From positions 78,121 to 142,120 of the forward strand of contig NZ_JAEF01000017.1 of the NCBI RefSeq assembly GCF_000518765.1: a DNA stretch of 64,000 bases. Direction: 5' to 3'. Both the position numbers and the translations under genes were made by a program. Shown here one piece after another: positions 60,755-64,000 of this stretch; position 1 is the first letter of the stretch, and the number at the start of each line of letters is the position of its first letter. Source of the stretch: Ruminococcus flavefaciens ATCC 19208. Lineage in GTDB: Bacteria > Bacillota > Clostridia > Oscillospirales > Ruminococcaceae. The notes below the pieces were generated by a model. It was not told where the DNA came from, searched no databases, and worked only from the letters and a program-made list of their open reading frames with translations.

Positions 60755-62221
60755 TTATTCCTTCGTTTGGTGCTTCTGTCGGGAATAGCGAGTGATACTT
60801 GTTACGATCATAAGAATCAGATCAAGATCAATTATTGTGAGTGCAATTAATGCGGAATAGGAAAGCCACACTGCAACGAACAGATAATTGTATCCGATCA
60901 GATACGGAGCGGCGAAACATAATACAAGTAATGCCGACAGAATGATCAGCCTGAGACACAGCCTGATTTTTTCTTTTTTCATATTCACGGCCTTTTTCGC
61001 AAGCCGCTTTTTCTGTGTCAGCAGTAAGACTACGAGCAACACAAGCAACAGCAGGAACACAACGGCGATCGGGGCTGCGATTGAATCCAACGAAGGTGAG
61101 GCGCTCATATGTTCGAATTTGCCTTCCGTCATAAGCTTATATGCGCTTCGTGCAGCATTGACCGGGCTGTCTGATGAGATATTCGTTGCCGCAAATGTCC
61201 CGATGTTTCGTTCACGATCAATGTAAAGCATCGTAGAAAAGTTCGGGTTCCCGCCGGAATGCTCCATATAGCTGCCGTCTTTCTCCTGCATCCATCCGTT
61301 CAGATAATAACAGTCAGCACCTTCCTCCGCATTGATGTAGTGTGATGCATCCTCTGCACGGTGAGATTTTTCAATTGCCTTTTCAAGCTTTTCGGGGAGT
61401 TCCAGTTGTCCAAGCTGCGCCTTGATCCACAAAGACATATCTGCTGTCGTCGTAATGACATAGCCGTCACCCTGACATCCTTTAAAACGCGGTGCATCAT
61501 ACTCGATCGTCTGCCAGAAGCAGCGCTGATAGCCTTGTGCTGTCGGAATATCATATCCGGTTTCCGTCATTCCAATGGGAGCAAATATCTCCTCCGCTAC
61601 ATAATCCTCAAAACGCTCTCCGGAGGCAACTTCGACAAGGTATGCCAGAATATCATAATTCAGGTTACAGTATTCAAATTCCGTACCGGGTTCAAATCCC
61701 AGATCAATGCCTTCAGCTATACGTGCGGTGTCTTCTTTCAGCCTCTCGTCTGTTCCAATCTTGACCTGCTTATATGTTTGAGATTCAGGAATACCCGATG
61801 TATGATTGAGGAGCTGCCAGATTTTCAGATCATAGCTTTCTCCCTGCCATTTCACATCAAACCACGAAAGATAGTCCGATACGGAAGCATTGATTGACAG
61901 TATTCCTTCTTCCTGTAGTACTAATACGGAAAGAGCAGTAAATGCTTTTGATACAGACGCAAGTTCATAATGCGTGTGTTCCGTTGCAGGAATCTGCTGT
62001 GCAATATTGTCATAGCCCCAGTTTTTGTAGAAAGTATTCTCACCGTCAACAGCCACAAGTGACAAACCGGGCGTATGCGTTTCATCCACATACTCAGTGA
62101 TGTAATTATTCAGTTCCGCGTCATCCAGAACAGAATCTGCCGCAGAGGCAGGCAGGGACGGTATGATTGTGAGCAGCGTCCCAATAGATAAAAATACTGC
62201 GGCGATCTTTTTGATGTTCAT
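60755..62221 (-). CDS. Class C beta-lactamase-family serine hydrolase, membrane-anchored
   Basis: 488 aa: signal peptide (residues 1-27, ending SAA), hydrolase domain, then three to four membrane helices at the C-terminus (about 385-480). Catalytic motifs are complete: SVSK (SxxK), YCN (YxN, in EYCNLNYD) and HSGG in place of KTG. Such proteins act as D-amino-acid peptidases, esterases or penicillin-binding proteins in the envelope; true beta-lactamase activity is not implied. The nearest AGGAG is 17 nt before the ATG, so translation start is not well supported. Confidence 0.88.
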   Translation of the reverse strand: MNIKKIAAVFLSIGTLLTIIPSLPASAADSVLDDAELNNYITEYVDETHTPGLSLVAVDGENTFYKNWGYDNIAQQIPATEHTHYELASVSKAFTALSVLVLQEEGILSINASVSDYLSWFDVKWQGESYDLKIWQLLNHTSGIPESQTYKQVKIGTDERLKEDTARIAEGIDLGFEPGTEFEYCNLNYDILAYLVEVASGERFEDYVAEEIFAPIGMTETGYDIPTAQGYQRCFWQTIEYDAPRFKGCQGDGYVITTTADMSLWIKAQLGQLELPEKLEKAIEKSHRAEDASHYINAEEGADCYYLNGWMQEKDGSYMEHSGGNPNFSTMLYIDRERNIGTFAATNISSDSPVNAARSAYKLMTEGKFEHMSASPSLDSIAAPIAVVFLLLLVLLVVLLLTQKKRLAKKAVNMKKEKIRLCLRLIILSALLVLCFAAPYLIGYNYLFVAVWLSYSALIALTIIDLDLILMIVTSITRYSRQKHQTKE

Positions 62222-62370
62222 TATAGTTTATGTCAGCTCCTGTTTCTTTTCTTTCGGAAGATTGATTTTGCTTTATTCGTTTTGATTTGACAACCTTTCC
62301 CCACACTCAACCCTATTTTGCAATCGCCCGAATCGCAATTTTTGATTAGACTATTTTTAGTGATTTTACG

Positions 62371-62412
62371 CTGTTTTTCAGTGTGACATTCAATCCACAC
62401 ACTGAAAAATCG
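62371..62412. repeat. 12-bp inverted repeat
   Basis: TTTTTCAGTGTG and CACACTGAAAAA enclose about 14 nt. It lies between peptidase E and the serine hydrolase genes; no T-run follows outside the stem, so it may be a protein-binding site or a poor terminator. Confidence 0.5.
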
Positions 62413-62474
62413 GAAAAAGCAGTTCCACGCGCCCTAAATCGAGTGCTTGATTTGGTTGTCATCTTCTGTTGCCT

Positions 62475-63191
62475 TCAAAGAGGATACTCTTTCCCTTCAT
62501 CGCATATTTTACTAATTGTTCCATTCTGAATCAGATATGCTTCACCGCAGATTCTTTCTGCGGTCCCGCCTGCATAAAGATAACTACCGTCGCATATCGC
62601 GATAAACTGTCTGCCGAAACTATCCGGATAGGTGACTTCTTCAAAAAGTTTCTTCCCATCCAAAATACGATCTTTCGTATCCTGATAATGAGGAAGCAGC
62701 ATCACATTTGTAAGCCCAAGACCTTTTAGAAATCGGCGGTAATTTGGATCAGCAGCCTCTCCTTCCTCTTCCGGCTGTGCATACACAATGCTTGCCGCGT
62801 TCATACTTCCTGCACTGATTCCCAGTACAGTCCCGTCAAAGTTCTTCATGCAGTCCTTTAGACCAATCTCTGCAAAAAAAGCATTCTGAGTCGGTACATG
62901 CCCGCCGCCCAGAATAATAAAGTCACTTGCGGCAACAAGCTCTTGTGCATCCATTTTATTTCTGTCATCTAAGATGATATAGTTCTCAAATGTGATCCTT
63001 GATAACGCCAATGTATGCTGGATCGCATAGGAAAAACTTTCTGAAAACCGAATATCTGACGGTGCTGAAGTAACCATAAGTGCGCTATGATGTTCACACT
63101 TTAACAGTCTTTCGACAAACTTATTGTTCTCATTCAATGGCTTTCCCGGTTCAGTAAATGGAGAACTTACCAAAAATAATTGATTTGCCAT
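62475..63191 (-). CDS. pepE: Peptidase E (S51 family)
   Basis: 238 aa cytosolic Ser peptidase fold. The nucleophile motif GISAGSMNAA, the preceding GGGHVPTQNAFF, and the His in LLPHYQD agree with S51 dipeptidase E or cyanophycinase relatives. ATG 63191 is chosen (AAGGAG 8 nt upstream) over an in-frame ATG at 63215. It should cleave Asp-Xaa dipeptides; substrate is inferred. Confidence 0.88.
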   Translation of the reverse strand: MANQLFLVSSPFTEPGKPLNENNKFVERLLKCEHHSALMVTSAPSDIRFSESFSYAIQHTLALSRITFENYIILDDRNKMDAQELVAASDFIILGGGHVPTQNAFFAEIGLKDCMKNFDGTVLGISAGSMNAASIVYAQPEEEGEAADPNYRRFLKGLGLTNVMLLPHYQDTKDRILDGKKLFEEVTYPDSFGRQFIAICDGSYLYAGGTAERICGEAYLIQNGTISKICDEGKEYPL

Positions 63192-63282
63192 TTCAGTTTC
63201 TCCTTTTTTTATCAAATTCTCTGAAATGTTTCATGGTATCTTTTATTCATTATAACACAATTCCTCACATTATCGTATCTAT

Positions 63283-63909
63283 TCAGACATCCTCACGGAT
63301 AAAGTGTGTAGGCTGCCACGGTTCTTTCTCGGGAAGTCCAAACTGTGCCTTGCCGAGAGCAATCGACTTCATCAGGAAGCTCATATTCTTGGCAAGTGTT
63401 CTCATCGTCTGCAATCCTTCTGCATCAAGTGCAGCCTGTCCCTGTTCTCTTCCGTGAACGCAGTTCCAGTACTGGCTGGAAGCGACAGGCATATTGCAGA
63501 TGGTGAAATACTTGTTCAGTTCATCGAAGGTAGCGGAACATCCGCCGCGTCTTGCAACAACAACGCTTGCACCGACCTTCATTGTCTTATCGAAACCGGT
63601 GCTGTAAAACAGTCTGTCAAGGCAGGCGATCAGAGTAGCGTTGGCAGATGCGTAGTATACAGGCGAGGCGACTACAAGGCCGTCTGCTTCTTCAAATTTG
63701 GGTGCTATCTCGTTGACTGCGTCATTGAACACGCACTTACCGAGTTCACTACATTTGCCGCAGGCAATACAGCCGCGGATATCCTTGTTGCCGATACGAA
63801 AGACCTCAGCTTCCACGCCCTGTGCTTCAAAGGTTTTAACAAGTTCTTTTATAGCGATAGCGGTGTTTCCGTTTGCGTGTGGACTTCCGTTTATGATCAG
63901 TACTTTCAT
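63283..63909 (-). CDS. NADPH-dependent FMN reductase (iron-sulfur flavoprotein-like)
   Basis: 208 aa. FMN loop NGSPHANGNTAIA, Cys-rich CIACGKCSELGKCVF (about residues 47-61), ASPVYYASANATLIACLDR and VVARRGGCSATFDEL. Distinct from the one at 56455 (longer C-terminus) but of the same flavodoxin-like family. The ATG at 63909 with GAGGT upstream is preferred to the ATG 12 nt earlier. It follows another such gene after 12 nt. Confidence 0.88.
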   Translation of the reverse strand: MKVLIINGSPHANGNTAIAIKELVKTFEAQGVEAEVFRIGNKDIRGCIACGKCSELGKCVFNDAVNEIAPKFEEADGLVVASPVYYASANATLIACLDRLFYSTGFDKTMKVGASVVVARRGGCSATFDELNKYFTICNMPVASSQYWNCVHGREQGQAALDAEGLQTMRTLAKNMSFLMKSIALGKAQFGLPEKEPWQPTHFIREDV

Positions 63910-63921
63910 TGTATACCTCAT

Positions 63922-64000
63922 TTACAGTGATTTTCCAAGCTGATAAGCCTTTTCGGGATAATCAGTCTTTTTCAGCATATCAAGCGTCCAGCAGTTTACG
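63922..64000 (-). CDS. C-terminus of another flavin reductase (cut by window edge)
   Basis: The final 25 codons on minus read ...NCWTLDMLKKTDYPEKAYQLGKSL and stop at 63922. The ending is like that of the flavin reductase at 56455 (YPEQAYNLGRSL), so it is probably the same family; the rest lies outside the window. Confidence 0.6.
   Translation of the reverse strand, partial: VNCWTLDMLKKTDYPEKAYQLGKSL

Noticed and set aside
62371..62412. Inverted repeat considered as an intrinsic terminator for pepE
   Set aside because: The T-run is inside the stem rather than after it on either strand, so it is listed only as a repeat.

Overview
This 64 kb window reads as a chromosomal stretch of a low-to-moderate-GC Clostridia bacterium, most likely a Ruminococcus-like member of the Oscillospiraceae. 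This placement is inferred from gene content and style: spo0A, addAB, the DUF512 radical-SAM–der–plsY–gpsA string, yceD–rpmF, many serine carboxypeptidase paralogues, a GH25 lysozyme, and dense sigma-A promoters of the TTGACA-17-TATAAT type. The species is not determined.

Layout. Positions 1-4290 carry the end of a thiamine thiazole operon (thiG, a GNAT acetyltransferase, thiH, tenI, thiE) followed by tatD. Positions 4320-10100 hold a 19-residue cysteine-pair microprotein, tspO, a metallophosphoesterase, an S11 carypeptidase-like protein whose catalytic motifs are lost, an amidase, tyrA and a pseudouridine synthase. Positions 10180-22440 hold a two-domain GH25 lysozyme, the addBA recombination nuclease-helicase, and a run of three carboxypeptidase-fold proteins: one intact, and two (a VanY-type and a DacA-type) with changed catalytic residues. 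Positions 22570-31160 are housekeeping (pgi, a P-loop protein, yceD-rpmF, DUF512 radical SAM, der, plsY, gpsA, an AsnB-like synthetase). Positions 31230-38340 contain a MATE exporter divergent from an AraC regulator, a GT-C type membrane protein, sfsA, dgt and a voltage-gated K+ channel. Positions 38400-49150 contain a candidate small RNA, DUF3877, a heterodimeric ABC exporter, a free-standing BREX PglX C-terminal domain, and a two-component system next to an ABC transporter that carries the same operator-like motif. spo0A and two tRNA genes (Leu-GAG, Ser-GGA) follow.

From about 50.4 kb onward the window looks like accessory DNA. A 57-bp near-identical direct repeat (50499-50555 and 60543-60599) brackets about 10 kb holding a TetR regulator with two palindromic operators, two aldo/keto reductases (the second broken by an in-frame TAG), a lipoprotein flavodoxin, a DUF4405–FGE–flavodoxin fusion protein, an FMN reductase, a flavodoxin/CarD chimera, a MATE exporter and a small membrane protein. 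Gene fragments lie next to both repeat copies. The window ends with a class C serine hydrolase, peptidase E and two more flavin reductases.

The themes most worth pursuing are: (i) several peptidoglycan-hydrolase homologues with lost active-site residues encoded near intact ones; (ii) the membrane–FGE–flavodoxin fusion within a flavodoxin-rich redox island; (iii) the orphan PglX C-terminal domain with its own promoter; (iv) the 19-aa Cys-pair microprotein; and (v) the promoter-plus-terminator unit at 38.4 kb that encodes no protein.
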